Positions 33,141 to 44,885 are shown, counted from the first letter of the stretch. The stretch is 64,000 bases of DNA from Adiantum capillus-veneris (GCA_014529385.2 CM043947.1:97806036-97870035); one strand, 5' to 3'. Notes: generated from the letters alone by a model not told the origin. Numbers and translations: made by a program.

Positions 33141-34658
33141 CTGTGCAAAATCTACAAAACCTCAAGAGAATGAATAGTCAATAGATAATGGCTTGGTAAA
33201 TCTAGCTTGTCATCTCTTGAACCATGGATGAAAACGCATCATGTAACTTTATCCTGCATCAGCAAAATAATTAATACAATTACTTATGAAAACAAATGTA
33301 TTTTTGAAATTGTTTTATGGTGGTATGCAGGGGGTGACAAGCAGGCATGCCATGACTACGTCGTGATCATAAAAAATAAAGACGTGTAATAGTCGGTTGT
33401 GCTAGGCATGGATGAATGCCAACATGAAGCAACATGCTTCCGTGCTCTTAAACCTTATCATCCTCTGATACCATGCAATAGACCTTGCCAGAACATTGAT
33501 ACCCCAAGAGTAGCCTTTTATGTTGGTAGGCATGCAACTCAAAGCAAGGCTGATCAATCGTCCGAGTCATCACCCCAAAATATTAACTGTGTATTTGCCC
33601 GATGCTCAGCGCTGTTTGGTAACTGGATGAAGCCGCTATTCATGTCAAGAGCAGGATGGTCGCTATTTGGTAACTGGACGGAGTCGATATTCATGTCAAC
33701 GGGGGACTACTTGGTAGCGTAGCAAAGCACTACTTGTTAGCGCTATAAAAGCAAGAGGGGAGACTTTCACGGGGTTCATGTCCTCATCTGCTGCCATGCT
33801 CAGGGCATCGTCCATCCTGATGCAGCCGCCTGTGTGTACCTGCAGATTACTCTTCACAAATAGTTAGTGCACCGAGGACTCCTAAACCAGACAGCTGTCT
33901 GCTTTATTTCACGCTGGCACGTAAAGTTTTTGGAGCTTCAATCAAATTATAGCCCGGCCTGCGATATTGCTAATTATATCAGTAAGCGAATATTTTACGT
34001 GCATGCAGTGCGCTGCCACTCACACGTCGAATCCTGCTAATTTAGGTTTGCGAGCTTTCTCATGGAGCCATGGCAGATTGTTGTACATCGCCTGCCAATT
34101 ATTGTGCTTGGCCTTCGTCTCCAGCACTTGGCAATTTTCCCTTTTTGCTTGGCCTTCGTCTCCAACACTTTTTGCTTGGATGGAAATTTCATATCTCATA
34201 TCTCATAAACGCTTTTATACGCTATGTTATTGATTTGCAAAAAAAAGAACTGCATCACGGCTTCTGTCTGCTATGACGTAATTCAAAACCAGAGAGCGCG
34301 ATCTTGTCATCTAGAAGGTGACAATAGTAGTGGCGGCCCCAGTTTGCAGGTGAGAGACGAGAGCGCACCTTTAAGCCTCCCGCAGCAAGCTGCAAGGTCA
34401 TGGGCCTCCTCAAAAAGAATTACAGTGTTACGTCGGAGTTTTTTGATTCTGATGGTGATCTGATGCTTCGTGCCAAAACATAGATATCGTTGATTTGAGT
34501 ATGGATTATTTTCTTAGTCTCACGTCAGGCCGTATACAGATGGGAATCAATACAATTATCAAACATAATAAAAAATTAAAGCAAAAGAGAATGATACTTA
34601 GCTCTTGTGATTGATCAATGTGAACTTATTTAGTTCTATCAAAAAAATTTATAAGCTT

Positions 34659-34670
34659 GCTCTGATACCA
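34659..34670 (-). promoter_or_regulatory. Primer-binding site of the 31919 element
   Basis: The minus strand reads TGGTATCAGAGC, a perfect initiator tRNA-Met complement, directly inside the LTR. Confidence 0.92.
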
Positions 34671-34704
34671 TGTTGAACCGGAGGGAGAGAGCGCAGGTAG
34701 ACAC

Positions 34705-34752
<48 letters not shown>

Positions 34753-34868
34753 GACACCATCATATACAAACCCCAAAGTGTATATAGAGCACACCCTAAG
34801 TACACATATATAGTGGGGATTCCTAGCTATACATAGCATAAGTGTGGGCTCTCTATATAGCTCCAACA
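34671..34868 (-). repeat. 5-prime LTR of the 31919 element
   Basis: 198 bp with a (GA)n tract at about 34701-34750; ends CTCCAACA, followed by the CTTCC target duplication. Confidence 0.9.
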
Positions 34869-35183
34869 CTTCCAAGCCACATCACAACTCTTCTATTTGG
34901 TATCTAGACACTGAAGCTACAACCACATGACATATTATTTTGATTGGCTTGCACACATACTCAGCCCCATAGCTCATCTAAAAACGCCTCATAATTCCAC
35001 TCGTTTCAGTCCCCAAGCTACTATTTCCTCCTCTCCAAGCACGGATAACACACCTATTCTACTATCCTCTTCATACTCACCTACAACATTTTCTACTACT
35101 CCTAGAAAATCCATCGATCCTATCAACATTTCCTCTTCCTCCTCAACCTTCAAAGCATCTAACCACCCCTCCAAATCCATTCC
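34869..35183 (+). pseudogene. Copia protease word fused to pre-RT linker
   Basis: Just after the target duplication the frame reads LVSRH, shifting to WYLDTEATTHMT (about 34898-34933), the copia protease active-site region where the usual DSGA is DTEA. It then runs straight into a Ser/Pro/Thr-rich linker (about 34990-35180) of the kind normally found between integrase and RT. Gag-pre-integrase and integrase are therefore deleted. The segment is cut by CACTA1. Confidence 0.75.
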
Positions 35184-35312
35184 CACTACAAGAGGCTATT
35201 CATATTAGCGACGCTCACACAGCGACGCTCAAAAAAAAATAATCTCGGCGTCGCTATGAGCGTCGCAAATTTACAAGTAAATTTTCGACGCTCATAGCGA
35301 CGCCGACTGGGC
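35184..35312. repeat. Left terminal and subterminal repeats of CACTA1
   Basis: After the 12-bp terminal repeat come several AGCGACGCTC words and their inverse GAGCGTCGC. In characterised CACTA elements, repeats like these bind the TnpA-type protein; the role here is inferred from family knowledge. Confidence 0.85.
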
Positions 35313-35394
35313 TAAAAAAATAATAGAGAGCGCCCAAAAACTCAGATCTCAGATTTGAGTTTTTCGGCGCCCTCAAGCAAGGAGCAGGTGACGC

Positions 35395-35397
35395 TCT

Positions 35398-35435
<38 letters not shown>

Positions 35436-35526
35436 TCCACACACACACACACACACACACGAGGAGGGGAAGGAGAGCCAGGTATGCTCCTTCCCTCTCC
35501 TCACTCTCATGTTCCCTTCCCCTCTT

Positions 35527-35561
<35 letters not shown>

Positions 35562-35830
35562 TAGTGTTTTTGAGAGAGAGAGAGAGAGAGAGTACATACA
35601 TAAACAAAAACGCACACACACATACATAAACAAAGAATGCACACACACATTGAGAGAGGAAAAGAGAGAGAGAGCATGCATAAACGAAAAACGCACACAT
35701 TGAGAGAGGAAAAGAGAGAGAGAATATGCATAAACAAAAAACGCACACATTGAGAGAGGAAAAGAGAGAGAAAACATGCATTAAAAAAAAAACGCACACA
35801 CATTGAGAGAGAAAGAGAGAGAAACTAATT
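35395..35830. repeat. CT/CA/GA microsatellite block of CACTA1
   Basis: (CT)n, (CA)n and (GA)n tracts alternate with a ~55 bp unit (GAGAGAGGAAAAGAGAGAG plus CATGCATAAACAAAAAACGC) repeated three to four times at 35650-35800. CACTA2 has the matching block at 57570-58020 with different tract lengths. Open frames across it are repeat artefacts. Confidence 0.9.
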
Positions 35831-35875
35831 TAACGTCGTAGGAAACTAATTAAAATTAAAAGACCTAAAGATCTA

Positions 35876-35950
35876 GCCGACGAGGAGTTGAACTCAAGAC
35901 CTATTATTCAAGAGGGAAATGGCATAACCAATCTATCATGCTTGGTATGG
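35876..35950 (-). other. tRNA-like promoter motif pair in CACTA1
   Basis: On the minus strand TGATAGATTGG (35938-35928) resembles a polymerase III box A and GAGTTCAACTC (35895-35885) a box B. The same pair occurs in CACTA2 near 58204-58265. It may be a fossil tRNA-derived sequence captured by the transposon; no intact tRNA cloverleaf is claimed. Confidence 0.35.
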
Positions 35951-36047
35951 GTGATAGAAAGGTTATACCATTTATCTCTTTTTATTGGCACACACATCCA
36001 CACACACAAGAAGAAGAGAGTTATAACGTCGTCAAAAACTATACTAA

Positions 36048-36210
36048 AAGACGTTAAAGATTAGGTTAGATGTAGACTTACGTTAAATTAGATTTAGGTT
36101 TATTTGAGTTAAATTAGATTAGATTTAGGTTTACTTTTAATTAGATTTACGTTTATTTACGCTAGATTTAGATTTACGTTATATTAGATTAGATTTAGGT
36201 CTCCAGAGAC
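36048..36210. repeat. AGATTTAGGTTTA-type degenerate tandem repeats
   Basis: Words such as TTAGATTTAGGTTTA and TTTACGTTAGAT recur from 36048 to 36210, again at 36620-36690 and 36775-36860, and in CACTA2 at 58380-58540 and 58640-58720. A GGTTTAGGGTTTAGAG telomere-like word lies at about 36884. Confidence 0.75.
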
Positions 36211-36692
36211 TGCGATGCCTGCATGAAGCGAGTGAAGAAAGCCCTCAATGGAATATAGGGTATTGCTGCCTTCACTCATGGTGGGCTCCGTCGATCCAAA
36301 AGTACTGGTGAAATGTCTTCAGAAGATAGGGAAGAAGGTGGATCTTCAAGGCGGCAAGAGTCACTACATCCCCGACACAATGACCATCTAGACAACCTCT
36401 AGTCATTCAACAGCAACTTCAAAGTTAGTAACAAGAGCAAGAACGGTCTAAAGGGCCAATTGCTGTTGTCAGATGTGGATGGAGATGAGGCAGCATCACC
36501 GCCGGAAGTTAACTCTCACATCTTTAGTGATGAGAATGCCAACTCTTGCCGAGTTATGTGAAAAATTATGTGTTAAATCAGTTTTAAGGTTCTTATAATC
36601 CCTGTTAGTTTAGTTCTTTGTTTTTAATATAACATAATTTACGTTAGATTTAGATTTATGTTATATTAGATTAGACTTAGGTTTATTTAGGT

Positions 36693-36730
<38 letters not shown>

Positions 36731-37146
36731 GAAGAAGAGAGTTTTAACGTCGTAGGAAACTATCCCAAAAGACGTTAAAGATTAGGTTAGATCTAAACTT
36801 ACGTTTAATTAGATTTAGGTTTATTTTTAGTTAGATTTACGCTTATTTACATTAGATCGAGTCCACGCAAGAATTACTTACGGTTTAGGGTTTAGAGTTA
36901 GACGAACAATGAAAAGATCTACTGTGAAAAGATGTTAAGATGCTGTGAAGTGCTACAGCTAGAGAAGAGGCAAAGGGGTTTTGTCCACTACATGCAGTAT
37001 CATGTAGACGTGGGTCTGTAAATTTCTTGTACCCACAAATATAGGTATTGACCAATAAAGACGAGATTATAACCCGGTGGTTCTGATCTCCGTGCACCTC
37101 TGGACCGAGGTGTGCGGGGATTGGACATGACTAGAGAATGTGAGGT

Positions 37147-37188
<42 letters not shown>

Positions 37189-37250
37189 GACGAAGAATGC
37201 CAATAGAATATTAAATTTGTTGTCCAAGTTATAAGATTTTTATCCTCATT

Positions 37251-40200
37251 ATGAGTAGTGACAAGGATGTGAGACAGTCCAACCGAAACACCTATCTCTC
37301 AACGAGGGTCTTGTGAACTTGTAATTAATGCAAGCATGCTGTGCGACGGACAAGACGTGTTTCTTTGCAGCACGTTCGCGAATTTGGCGAGTTCGATCCA
37401 TCTATTATAGATCGAGTTGTTGCCAATTATAACTCGTCGGACTCTGACGCAGGCCAACAAGCAGCAATCTTGCAACCCAATAGACGTGTTCGCAGGCGCT
37501 TTGGTCAAGCAGCATATGTGAGGCCACAAGATGTAGCCTCTGACAGCTCGGGGGATGATCATGCAGAGCACATTCCCAACGAGGCAATGTTTGAGCCCGA
37601 GATTGATGAAATGATCGAGACGATCATGGATTCAGAAAGGCTTATCTATGAGGATATGAAAAGTGAAGCCGATACGCCATTGTATAATGGAGCACGTATG
37701 TCTAGATTGAAAAGACTCCTGGTTCTTCTCAACATGCAGGCAAAGTTTGGATGGAGTGACACTAGCGTCACAACGCTTTTCAGGTGATCTATTACAATTA
37801 GTTTACTTTAATAAAACTCTAAATGTATAATGATCTGATAGATTTTTACACGACTGTATCGTATTTTTATGTTGTGTAGATTGCTTAAAGAGCACATACT
37901 ACCAGCTGACAATGTGATGCCAGATTCCCGAGATGAAGCAAGAAAGATTTTGCGAAACTTGGGGATGGATTACAATTCTATCCACGCTTGTCCTAATGTC
38001 TGCATTCTTTTCAGAGGGGAATACATAGACATGGAGAAGTGTCCGAAATGTGATTCCGAAAGATATCGAGTTGATCTCCACGGGACAAACATTCCACAAA
38101 AGATTTTGTGACATTTTCCTCTGCTTCCTCGCATCAAGCATTTCTTCGAATGTAAGTCCATGGCCGCCCTAGCATCATGGCATGAGGAGAATAAATCTTC
38201 GGATGGTGTGCTACGAATTCCTGCAGATTGTGCAGCCTGGAAACATATAGATGGAACATGGTCGGATTTTTCCAGGGAAGCTCAAAATTTGCGCTTAGGC
38301 TTGGCTATGGATAGCGTAAATCTATTTGGTCAAAGATCAACATCTTACTGTGTATGGCCCGTTGTCATCGTCAACTACAACATTCCCCCGTGGTTGACTA
38401 CGAAGAAGGGGCACCTATGGCTAAGCTTGATTGTGCTAGGGCGATATAAAGTGGGGAATATGGATGTGTATCTTCGTCCACTATTGGAAGAGCTACAACA
38501 ATTGTGGATTGGCATAGAGGTGGTGGATATGAGCCGACAATCAGGACGACGGAATGCTTTGATCAGAGGCATTCTAATGTGGACCATGCATGACTATCCC
38601 GGGCTAAGAGAATGCTCAGTTGATCTATTGACACTCCTCACTCAGACATTGTAAATCTTGTTTTTTCCCATAGTTGATCTATTATCATGTGTATACATGC
38701 TGGGCTTCAAACAAGCGGATACAGAGCATGTGTCACATGTGGACCTAGACTGAATGCACGTAGGGCGCCCTCACTGAAGAAGCAAATCTACGAAGGTCAT
38801 CAAGCGTATCTTCCAGAGAATCATGTGTTACGCGACGGCTTTTTGGGAAGAGAGCCACCAAGGATGTCTGCACAAGCATGGTTAGAGCAGAAGGAGATGT
38901 GCGATGATGGATTGCCTCCAGGGATGAAGAGACTATCTCTATGGTACGAGTTACCATACAGGCCCCGACTCATGATCAATCACTTGCTCGATCCAATGCA
39001 CATATTCAAGAATGTGGGTAATCTACTATGGGACCATCTGACCGGCAAGAAAGATACTTTGGGAGCCAGAGTTGACCTTAGAAATGTGGATCGTATGGAG
39101 CAATATTGGCCGCAAACAGCGTTTGATGGATCGATAAATTTTCCTAAAGCACAATGGATTTTCACAGGAGCCCAAGAACGCAAAGTAAAAGAGACCATTC
39201 AATCTTTGCGGACCCCCACTGGCGTAATGCACTCGCTCCGAACGTGTTTTACTAAACAAGGAAAGCTTACCGGTTTGAAGTCACACGATTGGCATAAAAT
39301 GTGTCAGGTATGTTCATAGTGGACTTTAATATCATTGCATAAAATGTGGACTTTAATATCATTGCTGCACATACTTTACAGTTTATTTTACCGGTTGCCA
39401 TTGAGGGATGTTTGTCTCTCGACATCCGTAACACAATCTACAAACTTGCAAAGCTGGTGCAATGGATCTCACAAAAGGAGATCAACGTAGACTCCATACC
39501 ATTCGCCAAACTAAATGCTGCGGAGCTTGTGTGCATGTTTGAGAAACATTTTCCTACTACCATGCTAACCATTCAGGTGCATCTTCTTGTTCACATAGTT
39601 GATGAGGTGGAAATAGCTAGCACAGTTCATTCCAAATGGATGTTCTTCTTAGAACGTTTCATGAAAACGCTTAAGGGATATGTGCGTCAAAAGGCACGTC
39701 CGGAGGGTAGCATGGCAAACGATTGGTTGGTATCAGAGTCCCTAGTGTACATTGGAGAGTTGCTAGACGGATTTGATAAAGCCCGGGACACACTATGGCG
39801 AACCATAGATGATGAGCGCATATCTGGGATTGTCATGTGCAATCTCGGTGTTGAGAAGAAGATGACGGAAGATCTAGAGGCTAAAATCAACCAATTTTGC
39901 ATGCTTCACAATCCAGTGATGCAAAAGTGGATTTCACAATATGACGATGCAAAGCAAGAGCGACAAAGGGCACGAATCGAGTGGAGACGGGGAAGACGAC
40001 CACCGATGCACTATCCGACGGTTCTGGAGAGCCTACCAACCTTCATGAGCTTAAGATGGTTGCACAACCAATTGAAAAGCGCACAACAATGCGGTGACGA
40101 AGTGACTGAGGAAGAGTGGGAGTACTCTCGGGGTTGCGCGACCAAGGTAAGTTTGCAATGTACGACTAGCTAGTGACTTTATTTCTAAACGTTTGAACGG

Positions 40201-40886
40201 CCACTCATAATCTTTGTTCGTTGTAGTATAAGTCATACACAGCAGCATGGTGTAAAGGTCGACATTTTAGGGTGGAACGAATCGACAAAAAGCGTTTTAC
40301 TCAAGATTGTGGAATCATGGCAAAATTTGAACAGTCTAGTCGACGACGTTCCTCTGATGTAGATCCTGTGGTGGCGGAACTCACTTACTTCGGCACGCTG
40401 CAAGAGATTTTGAGGATCGATTACAGAGGATTTTTTGTCGACTTGTTCGACGTGCAATGGTTCAAGATAATCATGGAGGGTCGCAACGCTACTGTGCGTA
40501 GAGGAGAGTTTGGTTTTCTTGACGTGGATTCTACTAAGAAATGGACTAACCTAAGAGACACTTTCGTACTACCCGAGCATTGTGAACAAGTAAGTATGTA
40601 AATAGTTACCATCCCCCTTTTACAAGTTATGTGCTTGAAAGCTCTCATGTAAGTTATGTGGCTCTGGCAGGTAATATTTCATCCTACATAGTCTACATCA
40701 AACTGGTGGTGCGTAATAGAGGTATCCCCTCGTAGTGCAAGGACGTATGAAGGCTACCATGTGCCAATCACAACGGCATCAATGGAGGAGATCAGAGAAG
40801 ACGCTCAATCAGAAGCCGCTACGGTGGTGCCAGACGAGAATCAAGATGCTACTACTCTATATGGGGTGCATGCAGAGGAGCTATAA
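37251..40886 (+). pseudogene. tnp2: CACTA1 tnp2 transposase, six exons, broken
   Basis: Family: Tnp2-type transposase of CACTA elements, which recognises and cuts the ends. Predicted exons are 37251-37783, 37880-38619, 38703-39307, 39382-40146, 40227-40589 and 40671-40886. Exon 1 is the transposase-associated region, exons 2-3 the Transposase_21 core (MEKCPKCDSERY, NLFGQRSTSYCV, NIPPWLT, LLDPMHIFKNVGNLL), exon 4 DUF4218 (PVAIEGCLSLDIR, FPTTMLTIQVHLLVHIVDEV), and exon 5 DUF4216 (ELTYFGTLQEILRIDYRGFF). Breaks: TGA (37314) and TAA (37326) where CACTA2 has the CPCNQC word; TGA at 38109 (CGA in CACTA2); both splice sites of intron 2 mutated (GT to TT, AG to TG); TAG at 40689. It cannot make full-length protein. 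Confidence 0.9.
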
Positions 40887-41251
40887 AATGAAACAGAGGA
40901 TATGTGTTTAAACGGAGAGCTCTATATAGATATAGGAATTTATGCTGAGTTATGCGAGGATGAGAGAGAGATCTCTTAAAGCCACAAATATTGTATTTGA
41001 ATAATTTTGCTCCGTGTTGTAAAAGCTCTGGCTCTCTAAGTACCTTCCATGGTGTATAACGCTCTTTTCTACTCGCGCTCACATCTTTTGATTGAAAATT
41101 TTGAGTTTTCGACTTGCCTCTTCAATCACTCAATTCATTGCGTCATTGTATTTATATGCGTCATTACGTCATTGTATTTAATGGTCTTTGCGTCATTGTC
41201 TAGTCTATTCATTCAATATTAAGTTTAAATATTCGTGTGTTTAATGCAGGT

Positions 41252-42561
41252 ATGGATGATGAGGAGTTTCTTTCTTCTTTGTCACCGCATCAGAGACAGT
41301 GGTACGTGGAGCGTCATCGCTCTGGCGCATCATCGCACGTTCCTACTCCATCCGCATCTCCCTCTCTTTCGGAGCATTCGGCGCGCTCTGAAGCTTCGGT
41401 GTCGACGAGACGATCTTCACACTCGTCTAGACACCGGCGCTCTAGTGGTGGCTGTGGCGGTTGTTGTGGGGATTCCGCCGCCGATGCCTCCACACCGCCT
41501 CGTGTTCGACGAGACTCTTTACCCTCCCCTTCTTTGCCCGCCCCCACACCAGCCACAACATCGCCATCTACGCCAGGTTTTGCGCGGCTGACTGTTCCTA
41601 GCAGCTACACACCTCTACATACTCCGCCAGGAGCCACCCCACTCGACACTCCTCGCTTCGGGGCCCAGACGCCGGTGGAGACACCTGACGTCCGTACCCC
41701 CATCGACACGCCGCTAGAGACCCCTGCCGGGACACCCAGGTTCACGCGTCACCGGCGACAGGGCTTGCCTTACTCTGTCGACTTCAGCGACGGCATCATC
41801 ATGGATGATGACGGCAAGAAGGTGATCTCGCGCATGCGTGGTCTTTGCTCTCAGCTGTTTAGACACTACATACTAAACAAATGGAGTGAAGTACCAAGTG
41901 ATTTAAAAGACAGAGTCATCAGCATACTTCATGATGAGTTTCCCGTTCCAACACGGGATCAGCGCTTCAATGAAGACCTGATGAAGATTCGAATGCACGA
42001 ATACTGCAAACACAAGTGTTCCGAAGTGCAAAAAGCAATCAAGCATGGGTGGAACAGGCCAGATTGGCTGGCCAAAGAAGATTGGAAGAATGCGAAGAAA
42101 GCAGCGCGCGAGAATCCCGACAAGTGGAAGCAACAAAAGGATGCAGCCAGAGCGCGAGTAGAGGTAGGGAGCTCGCACCACTTGGGGAGCCATGGATGGG
42201 CATCATTTGAGGCCGATTTTGTAAGTGTTTTCGCATTGCTCTTTATGTTCGATAGTTTAAGGTTTATGAGTTTTTTAATTCTAACATAATGAAATCTTTG
42301 TATGTTTTGACAGTGGTCGATGATAGGACGTGATTCCACACCGTACGAGCGCGAGTACGCAGGCAGGAAGGGCTTAAACGCCCTGATGGACATTCTCAGT
42401 TCTCGCGGCGGCATGGTTAGTATTAGGGTTTACTCTTTTCTATTTTTTGTATTGTTTTATAAATGTCGTTATATGTTTATACTTACTGAAAGCTGTCTTA
42501 TTGTCTTTTTTTGCAGAATCCGATAGATACGCCGCTTGGACGCGATGAGACGTCTGACTAG
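41252..42561 (+). CDS. CACTA1 second gene, Transposase_24 (Ptta/En/Spm) protein
   Basis: Predicted exons 41252-42220, 42314-42415 and 42517-42561 join in phase 0 with GT-AG introns to give 371 residues and no premature stop. The ATG at 41252 is the first in frame; the upstream open codons begin at GTG and are probably leader. Residues 1-20 are acidic, about 20-165 are a Ser/Pro/Thr-rich low-complexity region with a run of Thr-Pro dipeptides, and about 190-310 match the Transposase_24 family: FRHYILNKWSEVPSDLKDRV followed by ILHDEFPVP, then a Trp/Lys/Arg-rich helical segment. The C-terminal exons encode GRDSTPYEREYAGRKGL and a short tail. The family is thought to bind subterminal repeats together with Tnp2. 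It is the best-preserved transposon gene in the window. The equivalent part of CACTA2 lies beyond an insertion. Confidence 0.8.
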
Positions 42562-42934
42562 ACGACGTCAGTTTAGCCGTAGCTAGATAGCATTAGTTTA
42601 GGGTTTCTCATAGCTTATGTATCATGAGACGGATTTAATACGTCTTTTTGAACCATGTATATTATTACATTTGTCACCGCAGTTCATTTTGCCAATCAAT
42701 TCTTTATGCTTATGATGTTGTACAATTGTCATTATTACATTTGCCAATGAATTCATTTTGCCTATGATGTGTACAATTGTCAATTTTACGCTTGTCAATT
42801 TTGCAAACAATGCGTCTTGTGGGTGACTATTTTGGGTCTATTATCTACCCTTGCACTTTTTTTAAAAAGTGAATCAAGTACAATATGGTTGATGGGTGGC
42901 AGGGCATTCAATGCCCTGTCACCAAAAAAAAATT

Positions 42935-43176
42935 CTCTCGGGCGTCGCTATAACCGTCGCTATTTATGGCTCTAAAGCGTCGCTATGAGCGTCGCTATAG
43001 ACTTCTCTGTAAACGTCGCTATAACCATCGCTATGACGGTCGCTATGAGCGTCTCTATATAGCGACGCCTATAGCGACGCTCTCGTAGCGACGGTTTTAG
43101 CGACGTCGGGGGTTATAAAAACCCAGTGTATTTCCGTCGCTAACAGCGTCACAAGAGCACACAACCTCTTGTAGTG
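42935..43176. repeat. Right subterminal array and terminal repeat of CACTA1
   Basis: About eleven CGTCGCTAT-type words: seven direct (42943 to about 43052) followed by four inverted (ATAGCGACGC, about 43058-43110), then CCTCTTGTAGTG. The switch from direct to inverted words within the array is notable. Confidence 0.9.
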
Positions 43177-43179
43177 TCC

Positions 43180-44885
43180 AATGAATGATGAAGGGATTTC
43201 GCCACCGCTTCGCCCATGACACCCCTTCTCAAAGTAATATATGAAGCTACGTCCTTCTCCTCTTTATTGATTTAAGAAGAGGAGGACATCTACATCAACA
43301 TCCCCGACCCACTCGAGGAAAACACCCTCTCCGTAGAAGATGCAATTGCCTCTCCCAAATGCGAACTTTCGATTGAATCCATGAACGAAGAGCTTCAAGC
43401 ACACAAGAACTCTCAAACTTGGATGATCACGCCAAGGCCTGACGAGGCCAATGTAATCGGACGCCAATAAATTCTTAAGCAGAAGCACTGCCCCAATGGC
43501 TCTGCCATACGCTACAAAGCAAGGCATGTCGCCAAGAGCTATATGCAACGATATGGCACAGATTTCCCGGATACTTATTCTTCTGTAATGAGAATCACCT
43601 CATTTTGCATACTTGTTGCAATAGCCGCATTCTTTGATATTCCTCTTTATCACATTGACATTCACACTACCTTTCTCCATAGATGGTTAGATGAAGTCAT
43701 TTATATGACTCAACCACTCTATTTCTAATGTGATGATGCCACTATTTATGTGTGTAAGCTCAATAAACCTATATACGGTCTTAAACAGTCTGCACGGTAA
43801 TGGTTCAAGTGTTTGCATGCTTTCCTAATCAAATGGGAATGGGTTTAATGCCCATCTAATCCGAATTTATTCTATCATACTCTCTTTCATGGGTGGGAAA
43901 TCATTGTTGTGTATGTCGATGACATCCCTATTATAGCAAGTGATAAGACATATGTCTTACACATTGTGAAAAATTTCAAAGAAGAATTCCATGTGCATGA
44001 CAACGGTCCTATGACCTACTTCTTGGGCATAGAGGTCAATAGGGATCCCAATGGAAAATTCATTAAGCTCTCCCAACGGAAATATATATTGGGTGAGTAC
44101 GATCTTCTATCTTCTAATGCACACTCTCAACACCACTCCTTGTCAAGCATAAACTCTTCACATATGTGCCACCATCTGCAGATGACACTTACACTATATC
44201 AAGCTTTCCCTATGCTCGCTTGATTGGCCAGCCAAGGTATCTCATTTCATGCACAAGGCTTGATATTAGCTTCAGTGATCATGTACTATCTCGCCATATG
44301 CAAGCACCTCACAAATGCCATGATCTACCTGCCAAGAGATCATTGCGCTACTTACATCACACTCGCCATTATTCTTTAACCTACTATCGTCAAAAGCACT
44401 CATCACCATTGCAACTTCAAGGTTTTGTTGATGTCAACTAGCCGGGCAAAACGCGAATATGCATAGCATTTTTAGGCATGTTTTTCTTGCAGGTGATGTT
44501 ATATCTTGACGAACCAAGCGCCAAACCTCTCTCGTTCTATCATCTACCGAAGAAGAGTACATTGCAGCATCCCTCACTGCTCGTCAAGTATTATGGCTTC
44601 ATCAACTACTAGAAGAACTACCTGTTCCATGTGCCACTCCTCCAGTCATTTTACACTATGACAATTAGTCAGCAATTGCAATGGCGAAGAGTCCTCAGCT
44701 TATCGAGCGCACAAAGCACATCAAACTGGCGTATCACTTCATCAAGGAGCTAGTCGAAGATAGCTTCATCCACCTAAAGTATATCTCTATCAATGAGAAT
44801 GTTATATATTTTCTTACAAATCTTGTCCTCCTGAGAAGCATGTCCTTAATTTGTTCCACTAAAGCTAGTTTGGAAGCTCCATAAG
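43180..44885 (+). pseudogene. Copia reverse transcriptase and RNase H, broken
   Basis: The frame resumes after the CACTA1 target duplication. Landmarks are SMNEELQAHKNSQTWMITPR (about 43375-43435), HIDIHTTFLH (equivalent to VKTAFLHG), YVDDIPII (43909-43932, the catalytic YVDD box), FLGIEVNRD, then the RNase H part with EEEYIAAS (about 44550-44575), HYDN, and RTKHIKLAYHFIKE (the copia RTKHID block, about 44708-44750). In-frame stops occur (for example near 43468, 43727, 43798 and 44439), so it is inactive. Confidence 0.88.

Larger units (their letters stand above)
31919..34868 (-). mobile_element. Complete non-autonomous LTR element (LARD/TRIM-like)
   Basis: LTRs at 31919-32131 (213 bp) and 34671-34868 (198 bp) differ mainly in the length of an internal (GA)n tract. 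The element is bounded by TGTTGAACC...CTCCAACA and by an exact CTTCC target duplication (31914-31918 and 34869-34873). The primer site lies beside the right-hand LTR, so it reads on the minus strand. The 2.5 kb interior has no recognisable retroviral-type gene; it holds a tandem array (32640-33140) and about 1.4 kb (33200-34620) of unassigned sequence with only short frames, possibly captured DNA. Confidence 0.92.
35184..43176 (+). mobile_element. CACTA1, complete CACTA (En/Spm) transposon
   Basis: A 7993 bp element bounded by perfect inverted ends CACTACAAGAGG and CCTCTTGTAGTG, with an exact 3-bp target duplication TCC (35181-35183 and 43177-43179). Subterminal arrays of CGTCGCTAT words lie at both ends. 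It contains a broken tnp2 gene (37251-40886) and an open Transposase_24 gene (41252-42561), both on the plus strand. It interrupts the copia element between linker and RT. CACTA2 (57357 onward) is a close sister copy. Confidence 0.95.

Noticed and set aside
35876-35950. Functional tRNA gene on the minus strand
   Set aside because: Only box-like motifs are present; no anticodon stem or acceptor pairing is convincing.
36880-36900. Interstitial telomere-like GGTTTAGGGTTTAGAG
   Set aside because: Only two units, within a degenerate TTTAGGT-rich repeat of CACTA1 and also in CACTA2, so not a telomere relic.
41235-41591. 118-codon frame overlapping the Transposase_24 gene
   Set aside because: It starts at GTG, overlaps the recognised gene in another frame and is Arg/His/Pro-rich from GC-rich composition.
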